DNA of 64,000 nt from Saccharopolyspora gloriosae (GTDB lineage: Bacteria; Actinomycetota; Actinomycetes; Mycobacteriales; Pseudonocardiaceae): the NCBI RefSeq assembly GCF_022828475.1, contig NZ_CP059557.1, positions 1,550,001-1,614,000 on the forward strand, given 5' to 3'. Numbering within the stretch: the first letter of the stretch is position 1; every line of letters begins with the position of its first letter. Made by a program: the position numbers and the translations under genes. Positions 37,107 through 47,523 of the stretch are shown here, piece after piece. The notes beneath the pieces were generated by a model. It ran no database searches. It saw nothing but the letters and a program-made list of their open reading frames with translations, and was not told where the DNA came from.

Positions 37107-40100
37107 GTGCCCGTCGATCCCTTCGTTCATCTCCACGTGCACACCGAGTACTCGATGCTCGACGGGGCGGCGAAGGTCGCGCCGCTGTTCGAGGAAGCGA
37201 AGCGACTGGAGATGCCCGCCGTGGGCATGACCGACCACGGCAACATGTTCGGGGCCGACGAGTTCTACCAGCAGGCCAAGAAGACCGGCATCAAACCGAT
37301 CATCGGCATCGAGGCCTACATCGCGCCGCACAGCCGGTACCACAAGAAGCCGGTGTTCTGGGGCGAGGCGAAGCAGCGCGGCACCGACGAGTACGGCGAG
37401 GGCGGTGACGTCTCCGGTGCCGGCGCCTACACGCACATGACGATGGTGGCGCGCAGCGCGACGGGCCTGCGCAACCTGTTCACGCTCTCCAGCCGCGCCA
37501 GCATGGAAGGCCAGTACCGCAAGCCGCGGATGGACCGGGAGCTGATCGCCGAGTTCTCCGAGGGGATCATCGCGACCACCGGCTGCCCGTCCGGCGAGGT
37601 GCAGACCAGGCTGCGGTTGCGGCAGTACAAGGAGGCGTTGCAGGCCGCCTCCGACTACAAGGACATCTTCGGGGAGGAGAATTTCTTCCTCGAACTGATG
37701 GACCACGGGCTGCCCATCGAACGGTCCGTGCGGGAGAACCTGCTCAAGATCGCCGGTGAGCTGAACCTGAAGCCGCTGGCGACCAACGACAGCCACTACG
37801 TGACCGCCGACCAGGCCGAGTCGCACGGCGCGCTGCTGTGCGTGCAGTCCGGCAAGACGCTCAGCGACTCGAGCCGGTTCAAGTTCGACGGCGACGGCTA
37901 CTACCTCAAGTCCGCGGAGGAGATGCGGCAGTACTGGGACGAGGAGGTTCCCGGCGCCGCGGACAACACGCTGCTGGTCGCGGAGATGGTCGAGTCCTAC
38001 GAGGACGTGTGGAGCTTCCAGGACCGGATGCCGCGCATCACCGTGGAAGGCGGCCAGTCCGAGCTGGAGCAGCTGCGCGCGGAAGTCGAGGAGTTCCTGC
38101 CCAGCCGCTACCCGGACGGCGCCAGCCAGGACGTGCTGGACCGCGTCGACATCGAGCTCGACGTGCTGGACAAGAAGGGCTACTGCGCCTACTTCCTCGT
38201 CGTCGGTGACGTGACGCGGTGGGCGAAGTCGCAGGGCATCCACGTCGGGCCGGGCCGTGGTTCGGCCGCGGGCTCGCTGCTGGCCTACATCCTGCACATC
38301 ACGAACCTGGACCCGCTGGAACACGGGCTGATCTTCGAGCGGTTCCTGAACCCGGAGCGCGACTCCCCGCCGGACATCGACCTCGACTTCGACGACCGGC
38401 GCCGCGACGAGGTGCTGCAGTACGCCATCGACAAGTACGGCCGCGGCAAGGTCGCCCAGGTCATCACCTTCGGCAAGATCAAAACGAAGGCGGCGATCAA
38501 GGACTCGGCGCGGGTGCACCACGGCCAGCCGGGGTTCGCGATCGCGGACAAGATCTCCAAGGCGCTGCCGCCGCCGATCGCGGCGAAGGACATTCCGCTG
38601 TCGGGCATCGTCGACCCGCAGCACGAGCGCTACGCCGAAGCCTCCGAGGTGCGCAGCCTCATCGAGACCGACCAGGCCGTGTCGCAGATCTTCGACACCG
38701 CCCGCGGTCTCGAAGGCCTGATCCGCAACGCCGGTGTGCACGCCTGCGCGGTCATTCTGTCCTCGCAGGACCTGCTGGGCACCGTGCCGCTGTGGCAGCG
38801 CGACGACGGCTCCGTCATCACCGGCTGGGACTACCCGTCGTGCGAGGCCATCGGCCTGCTGAAGATGGACTTCCTGGGGTTGTCGAACCTCACGATCCTC
38901 GGCGACGCCCTGGAATCGGTGAAGACCAACCACGACCTCGAGATCGACCTCTCCACCCTCGGGCTCGACGACAAGGCCACCTACGAGCTGCTGGCGCGCG
39001 GCGAAAGCCTGGGCGTGTTCCAGCTCGAAGGCGGCGGCATGCGGGAACTGCTCAAACGCATGCAGCCCACCGAGTTCGGCGACGTGGTCGCGGCGAACGC
39101 GCTGTACCGGCCGGGTCCGATGGAGGTCAACGCGCACCTCGACTACGCCGACCGCAAGAACGGCAAGAAGCCCGTCGAGCCGATCCACCCGGACCTGGAG
39201 GACGCGCTCAAGGACATCCTCGCCGAGACCTACGGCCTGATCGTCTACCAGGAACAGATCATGGCGATCGCGCAGAAGGTCGCCGGATACAGCCTCGGAC
39301 GAGCCGACATCCTGCGCCGCGCCATGGGCAAGAAGAAGAAGTCCGTGCTGGACCAGGAATTCGAAGGCTTCCGCGAGGGCATGCTCGCGAACGGCTACAA
39401 AGACGAGGCCATCGACAAGCTGTGGTCCACGGTGCTGCCGTTCGCCGGCTACGCGTTCAACAAGTCGCACGCGGCCGGATACGCCCTCGTGGCGTACTGG
39501 ACGGCGTACCTGAAGGCGAACTACCCGGCCGAATACATGGCGGCGCTGCTCACCTCCAACGGTGACAACAAGGACAAGATGGCCGTGTACCTCGCCGAAT
39601 GCCGCCGTATGGGGGTGAAGGTGCTCTCGCCCGACGTCAACGACTCGCGCAACAACTTCACCGCCGTCGGCTCCGACATCCGCTTCGGGCTCACCGCCAT
39701 CCGCAACGTCGGCTCCAACGTCGTCGCCTCCATCTGCAAGGTCCGCGAAGAGAAGAGCCGCTACACCTCCTTCACCGACTTCCTCGACAAGTCCGAGACG
39801 GTGGCCTGCAACAAGCGGGTCATCGAATCGCTGATCAAGGCGGGCGCGTTCGACTCGCTCGGGCACACTCGGATGTCGCTTTCGCAGCACCACGAAGCCG
39901 CCGTCGACGCGGTGATCGGGCTCAAGCGGCAGGAGGCGCTGGGGCAGTTCGACCTGTTCGGCGGCGGCTCCGACGACGAGGCGGGTGAGGACTCCTCACC
40001 GCTGGCGCACCTGCAGTTCACCCCCGAGGAATGGCCGCGCAAGCAACTGCTGGCCTACGAGCGGGAAATGCTGGGGCTCTACGTCTCCGCGCACCCGCTG

Positions 40101-40697
40101 GACGGGGCCGAGCGGCTGCTCGCGCCGTACCAGGACACCGGCATCGCCCACCTCGTCGGCGGTGAACGGCAGAGCTCCGGGGACGGCAAGGACCAGTGCA
40201 AGATCGCCGGGATGATCTCGGGGATTCAGCGCCGCATCAACAAGAACGGCAGTCCCTGGGCGATCGTCACCCTCGAGGACCTCGACGCCAGCGTGGAAGT
40301 GCTGTTCTTCCCCAAGTCCTACGAGATGTTCGCCGACTGCTTGGTGGAGGACACGGCCATCGCGGTGAAGGGCCGCATCAACGAGCGGGAGGGCGCGATC
40401 AGCGTCTTCGCCTCCGACGCGCTGCCGGTCGACATCTCCGCCGCCGAGACCGATCCCGGAACCAGTCCCGCTTTCGTGATCAAGGTGCCCGCCAGCCGGG
40501 TCGACAAGTCCCTGGTCGGGGAACTCAAGCGCACCCTCCGGGCGCACACCGGCAACGTTCCGGTGCACGTGAAGCTCAGCGGCCCGCGCGGAGTGACGCG
40601 CCTGGCGCTGTCCAGCGACTACTTCGTGTCCACCGAGAACGGGCTGCAAGGGGAGCTCAAGGGCCTGCTCGGAGCCGGGTGCTTCGAAGCGTTCTGA
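37107..40697 (+). CDS. dnaE: DNA polymerase III alpha subunit DnaE1
   Basis: This is the replicative polymerase, 1196 residues. An N-terminal PHP domain ([31 protein letters not shown]) is followed by the C-family palm with catalytic aspartates in [15 protein letters not shown] (about 421-435). [14 protein letters not shown], the helix-hairpin-helix region and an OB domain ([15 protein letters not shown]) lie further along. The length and domain order match the high-fidelity DnaE1, not the shorter mutagenic DnaE2. The GTG at 37107 is set by AGGAGGATGCCCC; the frame is open upstream without homology. Confidence 0.96.
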   Translation: MPVDPFVHLHVHTEYSMLDGAAKVAPLFEEAKRLEMPAVGMTDHGNMFGADEFYQQAKKTGIKPIIGIEAYIAPHSRYHKKPVFWGEAKQRGTDEYGEGGDVSGAGAYTHMTMVARSATGLRNLFTLSSRASMEGQYRKPRMDRELIAEFSEGIIATTGCPSGEVQTRLRLRQYKEALQAASDYKDIFGEENFFLELMDHGLPIERSVRENLLKIAGELNLKPLATNDSHYVTADQAESHGALLCVQSGKTLSDSSRFKFDGDGYYLKSAEEMRQYWDEEVPGAADNTLLVAEMVESYEDVWSFQDRMPRITVEGGQSELEQLRAEVEEFLPSRYPDGASQDVLDRVDIELDVLDKKGYCAYFLVVGDVTRWAKSQGIHVGPGRGSAAGSLLAYILHITNLDPLEHGLIFERFLNPERDSPPDIDLDFDDRRRDEVLQYAIDKYGRGKVAQVITFGKIKTKAAIKDSARVHHGQPGFAIADKISKALPPPIAAKDIPLSGIVDPQHERYAEASEVRSLIETDQAVSQIFDTARGLEGLIRNAGVHACAVILSSQDLLGTVPLWQRDDGSVITGWDYPSCEAIGLLKMDFLGLSNLTILGDALESVKTNHDLEIDLSTLGLDDKATYELLARGESLGVFQLEGGGMRELLKRMQPTEFGDVVAANALYRPGPMEVNAHLDYADRKNGKKPVEPIHPDLEDALKDILAETYGLIVYQEQIMAIAQKVAGYSLGRADILRRAMGKKKKSVLDQEFEGFREGMLANGYKDEAIDKLWSTVLPFAGYAFNKSHAAGYALVAYWTAYLKANYPAEYMAALLTSNGDNKDKMAVYLAECRRMGVKVLSPDVNDSRNNFTAVGSDIRFGLTAIRNVGSNVVASICKVREEKSRYTSFTDFLDKSETVACNKRVIESLIKAGAFDSLGHTRMSLSQHHEAAVDAVIGLKRQEALGQFDLFGGGSDDEAGEDSSPLAHLQFTPEEWPRKQLLAYEREMLGLYVSAHPLDGAERLLAPYQDTGIAHLVGGERQSSGDGKDQCKIAGMISGIQRRINKNGSPWAIVTLEDLDASVEVLFFPKSYEMFADCLVEDTAIAVKGRINEREGAISVFASDALPVDISAAETDPGTSPAFVIKVPASRVDKSLVGELKRTLRAHTGNVPVHVKLSGPRGVTRLALSSDYFVSTENGLQGELKGLLGAGCFEAF

Positions 40698-40711
40698 CCT
40701 GAGCAGAGGGG

Positions 40712-40737
40712 GCCGTCCGCATGCCGGACGGCTCCTT
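40712..40737 (+). terminator. Intrinsic terminator of dnaE
   Basis: GCCGTCCG and CGGACGGC pair around a short loop and are followed by TCCTTTTT, 14 bp after the dnaE stop. This is the clearest classical rho-independent terminator in the window. Confidence 0.9.
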
Positions 40738-40801
40738 TTTCGTCGTGAACTACGCCAGAATGCGGGGCGACGCGCCGGCGCAACGAGGCATCAGCCGCGC
40801 G

Positions 40802-41020
40802 GGCATTCCCGTGCGGGTGGTCACCCGTTACGCCGAAGCCCGGCAGGCGCTGTCCGATCCTCGGCTCAGCAAGGGCGTCGAAGGCACCAAGAAGGTCATC
40901 GATTCCCAAGTGGCGCTGCGCGCACCGGGGCTTGAGCACCAGCTTCAGCAGCCGGGTGTGGTCCGGTGGGTCGGTGTTGAGCAGGTGCGCCTGCAGATCT
41001 TCGACGTATTCGATCGCCGT
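40802..41020. pseudogene. Rearranged cytochrome P450 remnant
   Basis: On the plus strand 40802-40903 reads GIPVRVVTRYAEARQALSDP and RLSKGVEGTKKVID, typical of the first strands of an actinomycete P450. On the minus strand about 41020-40928 reads YVEDLQAHLLNTDPPDHTRL and LKLVLKP, the segment that normally follows a few dozen residues later. The two pieces face each other, so part of the gene was inverted and the rest, including the heme-cysteine region, was lost. A short plus-strand frame from 40721 covers the first piece but is not a functional gene. Confidence 0.6.
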
Positions 41021-41100
41021 GGATCCCGTCGAACTGCGCCGGCGGCCCAGCACGCTGATCCACGGCTTGGAAGAACTCCATCCGGTTGTGAACCGCGGAC

Positions 41101-41129
41101 GTCCCGGCCGCTCGTGGAGCGGCCGGGAC
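41101..41129 (-). terminator. 13-bp hairpin downstream of aftA
   Basis: GTCCCGGCCGCTC and its exact complement around a 3-nt loop lie 13 bp beyond the aftA stop. There is no T-run; it probably acts as a terminator or 3' stabiliser. Confidence 0.6.
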
Positions 41130-41142
41130 CGGGATGCTCGGG

Positions 41143-43164
41143 TCAGCGCGCGTCGCGGACCGCGATGATCGTGTACGGGCCGACGTCGCTGCGCTCGAAC
41201 TGCGGGCCGTCGAACGCCACCGGGTCGAAGTGCACGTCGTAGTCCCGGACGTTCGGCTGCTGCGGGAACGCGTCGCCCTTGAGGTTCAACGCCAGCTTGC
41301 CCGCGTTCTCGTCCGACGGGTCCGCGGCGCGCTCCTGGTCCGCCTCGGACGCCACCGGGCTCGCCGGGTTGCGCAGCACGAACACGTTCGGCGTCGTGAA
41401 CTCGCTGCGGCGCAACATGTTCACCAGTTCCGGGGCGTTGCGGGCCTTCGACCACCGTTCGATCTCCGCGGCGCGCTCGTCGTAGTCGGCGAGCGGGTTC
41501 GCGTAGTGCGGAGTCTCCTGCTGGAAACCCCAATACGGCCGGAACGACATCAGCTTGTAGTCGGTGCTCAGCAACAGATCCCGCTCCGGCGGGCGGCCGG
41601 TGAGATCGGAGATCTCGCGGTAGACGTCATCAGCCCAGGAACCGGTCTTGTCCGGATCGCGCGCGCCCTTCGCGTTGTCGCCCGTCGGGTAGTAGTCCTC
41701 GTAGGCCTGCTCCGTGGAAGTGGCCAACGCCGTCCCGATGGCGCCCTGCGTCAACGTGACCGCGCCCAGCAGTCCCAGCGCGCACGACAGCGTCGTGATC
41801 CGCGCCGCGTAGCCGACGTCCACGCGTTCCCGGAGCCATCCGATGAACTCCAGCACGGCGAACACCCCGGCCACCGCCAGCACCACGCCCAAGATCACGT
41901 TGAGGCGGAACGCCAGCAGCGTCGTCTTCGCCACCAGAGCCAGCGTGGACAACCCGAACCACACGTAGATCGCGATCACCAGGGTGAGCATCGCGCCGGC
42001 GACCTCGCTGCGCTTGGCGCGCAAGATCAACCAGGCGAACCCGGCCAGGCACAACGCCCCGAAAACGCTCGCGTCCGTCATCGGCACCGGCAGGAACGAA
42101 CCGTCCTCCGGCAGGTAGTGCAGCGCCGCGCTGCGCGGATTGTCCGTGAACACGTGCGTGGCCAGCACGTACGGCGCCCACACCAGCAGTGAGATGAGGC
42201 CGCTGACGATGCCGATCGGCAGCAACCGCAGGAACATCCGCTTGACCGTCGCCCACACGGCCTCGCCGCGGCGCACCCGGGACGTCCCCGCCACCACGGC
42301 CATCGCCACGATCAGCAGCACTGCGAACCCGAAGTGCAGCGTGTAGGTGATCGCGGCGAAACCGACGTAACCGCCGATGCAGATCAACGTCCAGCGCGGG
42401 GCGCGCTGCTCCCGGCGCATCGCATGCCAGGTCAACACCGCGATCGGAGCCAGCCACGCCGCCGACGGCCACGCGTACGGCTCCTCGATGCCGTGCAGCA
42501 TCCCCGCCAGCGACGTCACCACCGCAGCCAGCAACGCCAGGCGCCGCCGCACCACGACGCTCCACAAGGTGAACGCGACGACGCTCGTCACCGCCACCCA
42601 GATCAACGCGTAGGGCTTGTAGGCGGCCCAGCCCTCCCAGCCCAGCAGGTTCGCGAACCTGCCGCCCAGCCAGAACCAGCCACCCGGGTAGTACGGGGCG
42701 GTGCCCGCGTAGTTCATGTCCGACAAGCCCCACGAGGAAGCCATCCGCGTCATGTACTGCAAGCGGAACCCGTTGTCGGTCGACGAACCGCCGAAGTAGT
42801 ACCGCGTCGCCTGCAGCGGAATCGCCAACGCCAGCGTCGTGAACGTCGACAACGCCGCCCACGTCCCGGCGAGCCGCACCGGTCGCGGAAAGCGACGCCT
42901 GCCGAACGCCAGCAGGCCGAACGTGATCAACAGCACTAGGGCCGCGCCGAGTGAAGCCAACGCTTCCGGCGCGAAGCTCGGTTCGCTGATGCCCAGTCGT
43001 GCCACCGCGAACTGCAGGGCGAGGCTGATCACCGCAGCGACCACCGACCCCGCGATCAACTCGGAAACCGTGCTGCGCAACGGAAGTCGCACAGCCGAAT
43101 CCTGGCGCGGTGCATCGATGGGTCGGGGTCCGGTCAACACCGGACTCGGCAAGGTTCCCGCCAC
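41143..43164 (-). CDS. aftA: Galactan 5-O-arabinofuranosyltransferase AftA
   Basis: AftA primes arabinan on galactan using decaprenyl-phospho-arabinose (family GT85). The 673-residue membrane protein has about eleven TM helices and a C-terminal extracytoplasmic domain (from about residue 480). The first large loop has the conserved acidic SSTDNGFRLQYMTRMASSWG and DMNYAGTAPYYPGGWFWLGG. GTG 43164, preceded by AAGGATCGAATTGAC, is chosen over an ATG at 43224. It signals an arabinogalactan wall. emb or dprE genes are not adjacent here. Confidence 0.88.
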   Translation of the reverse strand: MAGTLPSPVLTGPRPIDAPRQDSAVRLPLRSTVSELIAGSVVAAVISLALQFAVARLGISEPSFAPEALASLGAALVLLITFGLLAFGRRRFPRPVRLAGTWAALSTFTTLALAIPLQATRYYFGGSSTDNGFRLQYMTRMASSWGLSDMNYAGTAPYYPGGWFWLGGRFANLLGWEGWAAYKPYALIWVAVTSVVAFTLWSVVVRRRLALLAAVVTSLAGMLHGIEEPYAWPSAAWLAPIAVLTWHAMRREQRAPRWTLICIGGYVGFAAITYTLHFGFAVLLIVAMAVVAGTSRVRRGEAVWATVKRMFLRLLPIGIVSGLISLLVWAPYVLATHVFTDNPRSAALHYLPEDGSFLPVPMTDASVFGALCLAGFAWLILRAKRSEVAGAMLTLVIAIYVWFGLSTLALVAKTTLLAFRLNVILGVVLAVAGVFAVLEFIGWLRERVDVGYAARITTLSCALGLLGAVTLTQGAIGTALATSTEQAYEDYYPTGDNAKGARDPDKTGSWADDVYREISDLTGRPPERDLLLSTDYKLMSFRPYWGFQQETPHYANPLADYDERAAEIERWSKARNAPELVNMLRRSEFTTPNVFVLRNPASPVASEADQERAADPSDENAGKLALNLKGDAFPQQPNVRDYDVHFDPVAFDGPQFERSDVGPYTIIAVRDAR

Positions 43165-43312
43165 GTCAATTCGATCCTTCGGCGGTGGGGGACAGGGCGC
43201 CCGCGCAGAATAGAGGATGCCCACCGAGCGCCCGCGCCGCGCCTGGGCGGGTGCCGACGATCACCCGCTAGGGTGCTCAGCGCTTGCTCACACACGACAG
43301 GAAGGGCGGCTG

Positions 43313-43903
43313 TTGCCACCAGGAGCGGTCGAGACCAGCGGAACACCCGAACCTGCCGGGCCGCTGCTGCCGTCCGAGCGGGACGCCCGGACGACGCGGG
43401 TCGCGGTGCGGGCGGACCTGCTTCCCGCGCTGAGCACGCTCTCCCTCGTGGCGTTGCTCGGGTTGCCGCTGGGATGGGTGTGGTCGCGGATCGCCCCGCC
43501 TCAGGGCAGCGTGCTCAGCAGCACCGGCACGCTGGTCGCCGCGCAGATCGTGGAGAGCTACCACCGCTTCGACGCGCTCGCGATGTTCCTGCTCGTCGCC
43601 TTCGGGACCGGCCTCGTCACCGCCGCCGTGCTGTGGACGTTCCGGCGCCGCCGAGGACCGGTGCTGCTGGTGGCCGCCGTGCTCGGATCGCTCATCTCGT
43701 CCTGGCTGGCGATCCGGATGGGGACGACCTTCGCCGCCGAGCTCTACCCGTGGCCCGTCGGGCTCGCCGTCGGCGACACCCTCATCGCGCCCCCGGAAGC
43801 GCCCACCGGGTGGGCCGTCGTCGTCCAGCCCATGGCGATGGCGCTGGGCTACGGCCTGGCCGCTTCCTGGAACGGATTCGACGACCTGGGGCGGCGCAGC
43901 TAG
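43313..43903 (+). CDS. DUF2567-type membrane protein
   Basis: The 196-residue protein has four predicted TM helices (about 33-52, 78-97, 103-120, 170-188). It resembles the DUF2567 proteins of mycobacteria and relatives (FLLVAFGTGLVTAAVLWTFR, VVVQPMAMALGYGLAASWNG). A TTG start at 43313 is supported by GGAAGG seven nt upstream. It is divergent from aftA and shares its 148-bp promoter region, which hints at a cell-envelope role. Function unknown. Confidence 0.65.
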   Translation: MPPGAVETSGTPEPAGPLLPSERDARTTRVAVRADLLPALSTLSLVALLGLPLGWVWSRIAPPQGSVLSSTGTLVAAQIVESYHRFDALAMFLLVAFGTGLVTAAVLWTFRRRRGPVLLVAAVLGSLISSWLAIRMGTTFAAELYPWPVGLAVGDTLIAPPEAPTGWAVVVQPMAMALGYGLAASWNGFDDLGRRS

Positions 43904-43924
43904 CGAGCTCCGGGCGGTTCGCGA

Positions 43925-44923
43925 TCAGCCTGCCGGGCGCAGGGAAGCGGTCAGCCGATCCAGAACATCGGGGGCGATGGCGCCGGGAACGCTCTGGTCG
44001 GCGCCCGCGATGTGCACCACCGAACTCTCCCCGTCGTTGTTGGTGGCCAGCGTATTGATCAGCACACTGGGGGAGCCGCACGGCCCTGGGGCGGGTACGA
44101 CGGTGGCGACGACCTTGCTCGCGGCGATGCCCCCGGCCAGCTGCACCGGCTGCGGCGGGGAGAGCTCGATCCCCGCGTCCCGGCCGTAGGCGAGCTCGGC
44201 GAACTTGCGGGCGGTGTCGGTGGCGACCGCGGCGTCATCCGGTCCCCGACGCGCGGTGGCGCCGGCGATCGCGCGGTAGCTCCCGTGGACCTCCGCGCAG
44301 AAGTCCTCCTGGTAGATCGAGACCCCGGTCATGGTCACCGGGTCTTCTTGGGGGCCGAAGCCGACGACGTTGTCCGGAGCCTCCAACCGCCACTCCAGCG
44401 GGGCGTCGTACACGGCGTGCCGATTCGGCACCGGCACCGCCTGCCAACCCGGCACCACCGCCACCGGCGGGGGCGCGGAGGCGGCGGAGGTCGCTTCCGA
44501 GGTGACCGGCGGCGGAGCGTCGGCTGTGGGCGCCGGAAGCCGATCGTCGCCGGCCTGCTCCTCGCCTCCTGAACTCGCGACTGCCACCGTCGTCACCAGC
44601 GCGACCACCACGACCGCACCCGCGGAGATCGCCGCGATCAGCGGGCCGCGCTTGCGCGCAGGCCGCGGGGTGGGGGCGAAACCCTGCTGACTCCACTGAG
44701 GCTGCTGTTGCTGGGGCTGTTGAGGCTGCTGGAACGTGCCGAACCCCTGATAGCGCATGCCGCCCTGGTACGGCGGCTGCCCGAACTGCTGCGACTGTTG
44801 AGCGTGCTGCGGTTGCTGCACCGAACCCCAGCCCTCGTGCCCGCCGCCCCGGTTGTCCCCGCGTTGCCGCGAACCCCCATTTTCCGGAGAACCCCAGTTC
44901 CCCGGCCCACCCGGTGATGACAT
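43925..44923 (-). CDS. Single-TM protein with extracytoplasmic domain and Gln-rich cytoplasmic tail
   Basis: The 332-residue protein has a disordered Gly/Gln/Pro-rich cytoplasmic region (about 1-88) and one TM helix (LIAAISAGAVVVVALVTTVA, about 94-115). A Pro/Ala spacer leads to an outer domain (about 155-332) with two cysteines (EDFCAEV, GPCGSP) that may form a disulfide. This layout is common in Pseudonocardiales membrane proteins of unknown function. The ATG follows AGGATCACCCC. The upstream LON gene is 48 bp away in the same direction. Confidence 0.6.
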   Translation of the reverse strand: MSSPGGPGNWGSPENGGSRQRGDNRGGGHEGWGSVQQPQHAQQSQQFGQPPYQGGMRYQGFGTFQQPQQPQQQQPQWSQQGFAPTPRPARKRGPLIAAISAGAVVVVALVTTVAVASSGGEEQAGDDRLPAPTADAPPPVTSEATSAASAPPPVAVVPGWQAVPVPNRHAVYDAPLEWRLEAPDNVVGFGPQEDPVTMTGVSIYQEDFCAEVHGSYRAIAGATARRGPDDAAVATDTARKFAELAYGRDAGIELSPPQPVQLAGGIAASKVVATVVPAPGPCGSPSVLINTLATNNDGESSVVHIAGADQSVPGAIAPDVLDRLTASLRPAG

Positions 44924-44971
44924 GGGGTGATCCTAGCGAGCGACCCGAACCGGCCGGGCCGCCTTCGCGGA

Positions 44972-45649
44972 TCAGTTCACGCTGGTCTGCTCGGCGAACT
45001 CCGCCAGCGGGGCCGGAACTGCCCGCAGCTCGCGCAGGAACTCGGCCTCTCGCACGAGCAGCCGCCGCACCAGCCGCAACCGAGCCAGCGGATCGGTCTC
45101 CGCGAGCAGATCCTGACGGTCCTCGGCGCTAAGCACGCAATCCTCGGCCAGGACGTACGACAGGTCCGCGGGGTCCACGTCCGGTGCCGGGGCGTCGTAA
45201 CGATCCCCTCGCAGACCGGTGCCGTGATAGCGCTCGTGCGCGGCACGGGCCGCGGCGTCGAGCCTGCCCGTGAGCCGCGGGTCTTCGGCGGGCTCGCTGT
45301 CGGGGAGCCATTCGACGCGGGCCATCAAGTACGGCGCCGCCTCCCGGTCGATCTGCAGCAGCCGGAACCGCTGCCCGCCGTCGGCGGTGATGTCGTAGCG
45401 GCCCTGTGGCAGCTGCTGCACCTGGCGCAGCCGTGCCGAGCAGCCCACGTCGTACATCGAGTCGACGTTGTCGTCACCGACCTCCCAGCCCTGCCGGATC
45501 CCGACCACGCCGAAACGTCGGTCCGGGACGACTTCCTCGACCAGGTCCAGCACCAGCTGCCGGTAGCGCGCCTCGAAGATGTGCAGCGGCAGGTCGGCCC
45601 CGGGCAGCAGCACCGTGCTCAACGGGAACAGCGGAAGGGTGTCGGTCAC
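44972..45649 (-). CDS. LON N-terminal-domain (substrate-binding) protein
   Basis: The 225-residue cytosolic protein contains only the PUA-like N-terminal domain of Lon: TLPLFPLSTVLLPGADLPLH, IFEARYRQLV, FGVVGIRQGWEVG, DVGCSARLRQVQQLPQGRY. It lacks the ATPase and protease parts. Such stand-alone LON-domain proteins may bind misfolded protein or act with other factors; no activity is proven. GTG 45649 gives the standard VTDTLPLFPL start. Confidence 0.82.
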   Translation of the reverse strand: MTDTLPLFPLSTVLLPGADLPLHIFEARYRQLVLDLVEEVVPDRRFGVVGIRQGWEVGDDNVDSMYDVGCSARLRQVQQLPQGRYDITADGGQRFRLLQIDREAAPYLMARVEWLPDSEPAEDPRLTGRLDAAARAAHERYHGTGLRGDRYDAPAPDVDPADLSYVLAEDCVLSAEDRQDLLAETDPLARLRLVRRLLVREAEFLRELRAVPAPLAEFAEQTSVN

Positions 45650-45714
45650 AGCCGCCAACCTACGTCGCACCCCCGTAACGCGGCCACCTTGCTTCGGTGT
45701 CCGGTGGCGGAACG

Positions 45715-46434
45715 TCAGCGTCCTTCTCGTCCGGTCGGCGGCCGGAGCACGGCGAACGGGTCGGTGATCTCCAGGTCGGGGTTGGTGAACCGGAACAGCG
45801 CGGGCGGGCGGCCCCCGGCGGGACCCGCGGGCATGGTGCGGCCGGTCGGATGCAGGGCGCCGCGGCGGGTGAGCACGCGCTGCAGGTTGGTCGCCGCGAC
45901 CTCGTAGCCCAGTGCGGCGGAATAGATGCCGCGCAGAGCGGAGATGGTGAACTCGGTGGGGGCGAGGGCGAAGCCGATGTTGGTGTAGGACAGCTTCGCG
46001 CGGAGCCGGGCGCGGGCCGCGTGCGTGATGCGCTCGTGGTCGAACGCGGTCGGCGGCGGATCGTCGAGCGGATGCCAGGCGGTGTCGGCGGGCACCTCCG
46101 GATCGACGTCGGAAGGCACCAGGCCGAGGAACGCGGTCGCCACCACCCGGTGGCCCGGAACCCGGTCGGGGTCGCTGAACACCGAGAGCTGCTCAACGTG
46201 GCTCAGCTTGTGCACATCGACCTTCTCCGCGAGCTGACGGCGAATGGAGGTCTCCACGTCCTCGTCGTCGCCGAGCCTGCCGCCGGGCAGCGCCCAGCGG
46301 TGCTCGTGCGGGGGCTGGGCGCGTTGCCACAGCAGCACCTGGAGGCGTCCCTCGTGTGCGCGCAGCACCCCCGCCAGTACCTCGTGAGCTGCATCTCTCT
46401 TGTCCGCACAACTGGCGGTGTTACGATGAGGCAC
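45715..46434 (-). CDS. nrtR: NrtR-type Nudix-derived repressor of NAD synthesis
   Basis: The 239-residue protein fuses an N-terminal Nudix domain with a C-terminal winged HTH ([33 protein letters not shown]). The Nudix box [20 protein letters not shown] continues AEK. The RExxEE core is changed (RQLAEK), as in known NrtR repressors that bind ADP-ribose without hydrolysing it. It is divergent from nadABC and fits a repressor released by NAD turnover products. The GTG start at 46434 falls within the shared promoter region. A pure hydrolase is the less likely alternative. Confidence 0.82.
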   Translation of the reverse strand: MPHRNTASCADKRDAAHEVLAGVLRAHEGRLQVLLWQRAQPPHEHRWALPGGRLGDDEDVETSIRRQLAEKVDVHKLSHVEQLSVFSDPDRVPGHRVVATAFLGLVPSDVDPEVPADTAWHPLDDPPPTAFDHERITHAARARLRAKLSYTNIGFALAPTEFTISALRGIYSAALGYEVAATNLQRVLTRRGALHPTGRTMPAGPAGGRPPALFRFTNPDLEITDPFAVLRPPTGREGR

Positions 46435-46457
46435 GTTTTCGATTGTAAGGCGAAAAC
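46421..46457. promoter_or_regulatory. Candidate NrtR operator between nrtR and nadA
   Basis: Two overlapping dyads lie here: GTTTTCG/CGAAAAC (46435-46441 with 46451-46457), perfect, and TTACGAT/ATTGTAA (46421-46427 with 46442-46448), one mismatch, spaced by two helical turns. They overlap the nrtR start and lie 60-100 bp before nadA, where a repressor could control both. Confidence 0.5.
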
Positions 46458-46518
46458 CGCTCGGTGGGCAAACACCGGCCCGCGCGCCGACGCGCGTGCC
46501 GGTGCGGAGGAGGAACAG

Positions 46519-47523
46519 ATGGTGGTTGCCGAACAGCTCGTTCCCTACGCGGGCGTGGAACCGGACGAGGCGTGGGCTCGGGAAGTCCGCGAACTGGCCG
46601 ACGAACGCGATGCCGTGGTGCTGGCGCACAACTACCAGCTGCCCGCGATCCAGGACGTCGCCCACCACACCGGGGACTCCCTGGCGCTGAGCCGGATCGC
46701 CGCCGAAAGCGTCGCCTCGACCATCGTGTTCTGCGGCGTGCACTTCATGGCCGAAACCGCGAAGATCCTCAGCCCCGGCAAGAAGGTCCTCATCCCGGAC
46801 GCGCGCGCCGGATGCTCGCTCGCCGACTCGATCACCGCGGACCAGCTGCGCGGGTGGAAGGCCGAACACCCCGGCGCCGTCGTCGTCTCCTACGTGAACA
46901 CGACCGCCGAGGTGAAAGCCGAGACCGACATCTGCTGCACCTCCTCGAACGCGGTCGACGTGGTTCGGTCCATTCCCGCGGAGCAGGAAGTGCTGTTCTG
47001 CCCGGACCAGTTCCTCGGCGCGCACGTGCGCCGCGAGACGGGACGGGACAACTTGCACGTGTGGGCAGGGGAATGCCACGTGCACGCGGGCATCAACGGG
47101 CCGGAGCTGGCCGACCGCGCGGCCGCAAACCCGGACGCCGACCTGTTCATCCACCCGGAGTGCGGTTGCGCGACCTCCGCGCTGTACTTAGCCGGCGAAG
47201 GGACGCTGCCCGCGGAACGGGTCAAGATCCTCTCCACCGGCGGGATGCTCGACGCCGCGCGCGAGACCGGCGCCGAATCGGTGCTGGTGGCCACCGAGGT
47301 CGGCATGCTGCACCAGCTGCGCCGCGCTGCGCCCGAGATCGACTTCCAGGCGGTCAACGACCGGGCTTCCTGCCGCTACATGAAGATGATCACCCCGGCC
47401 GCCCTGCTGCGCGGTCTGCGGGAGAACGCCGACGAGGTGCACGTGCCCGCGGACATCGCCGCCAGCGCCCGCGCCTCCGTGGAACGAATGATCAGCATCG
47501 GCAAGCCCGGGGGTGGCGAGTGA
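46519..47523 (+). CDS. nadA: Quinolinate synthase NadA
   Basis: NadA condenses iminoaspartate and dihydroxyacetone phosphate to quinolinate using a [4Fe-4S] cluster. The 334-residue protein has [20 protein letters not shown], the cluster-cysteine regions [19 protein letters not shown] and HPECGCAT, and [12 protein letters not shown]. The ATG at 46519 follows GGAGGAGGAACAG. A longer open frame upstream overlaps nrtR and is not used. It overlaps nadB by 4 nt. Confidence 0.95.
   Translation: MVVAEQLVPYAGVEPDEAWAREVRELADERDAVVLAHNYQLPAIQDVAHHTGDSLALSRIAAESVASTIVFCGVHFMAETAKILSPGKKVLIPDARAGCSLADSITADQLRGWKAEHPGAVVVSYVNTTAEVKAETDICCTSSNAVDVVRSIPAEQEVLFCPDQFLGAHVRRETGRDNLHVWAGECHVHAGINGPELADRAAANPDADLFIHPECGCATSALYLAGEGTLPAERVKILSTGGMLDAARETGAESVLVATEVGMLHQLRRAAPEIDFQAVNDRASCRYMKMITPAALLRGLRENADEVHVPADIAASARASVERMISIGKPGGGE

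Noticed and set aside
36930-39893. Minus-strand frame of 987 codons opposite dnaE
   Set aside because: The DnaE frame has all family motifs; the antisense translation has no recognisable domain.
40619-41533. Minus-strand 304-codon frame as an intact P450 gene
   Set aside because: Only a short P450-like segment (about 40928-41020) is present; the rest is antisense to dnaE, aftA and the plus-strand fragment, with no heme-binding region.
46435-47154. Longer N-terminal extension of nrtR into nadA
   Set aside because: The extension is antisense to nadA; the Nudix domain starts after GTG 46434.
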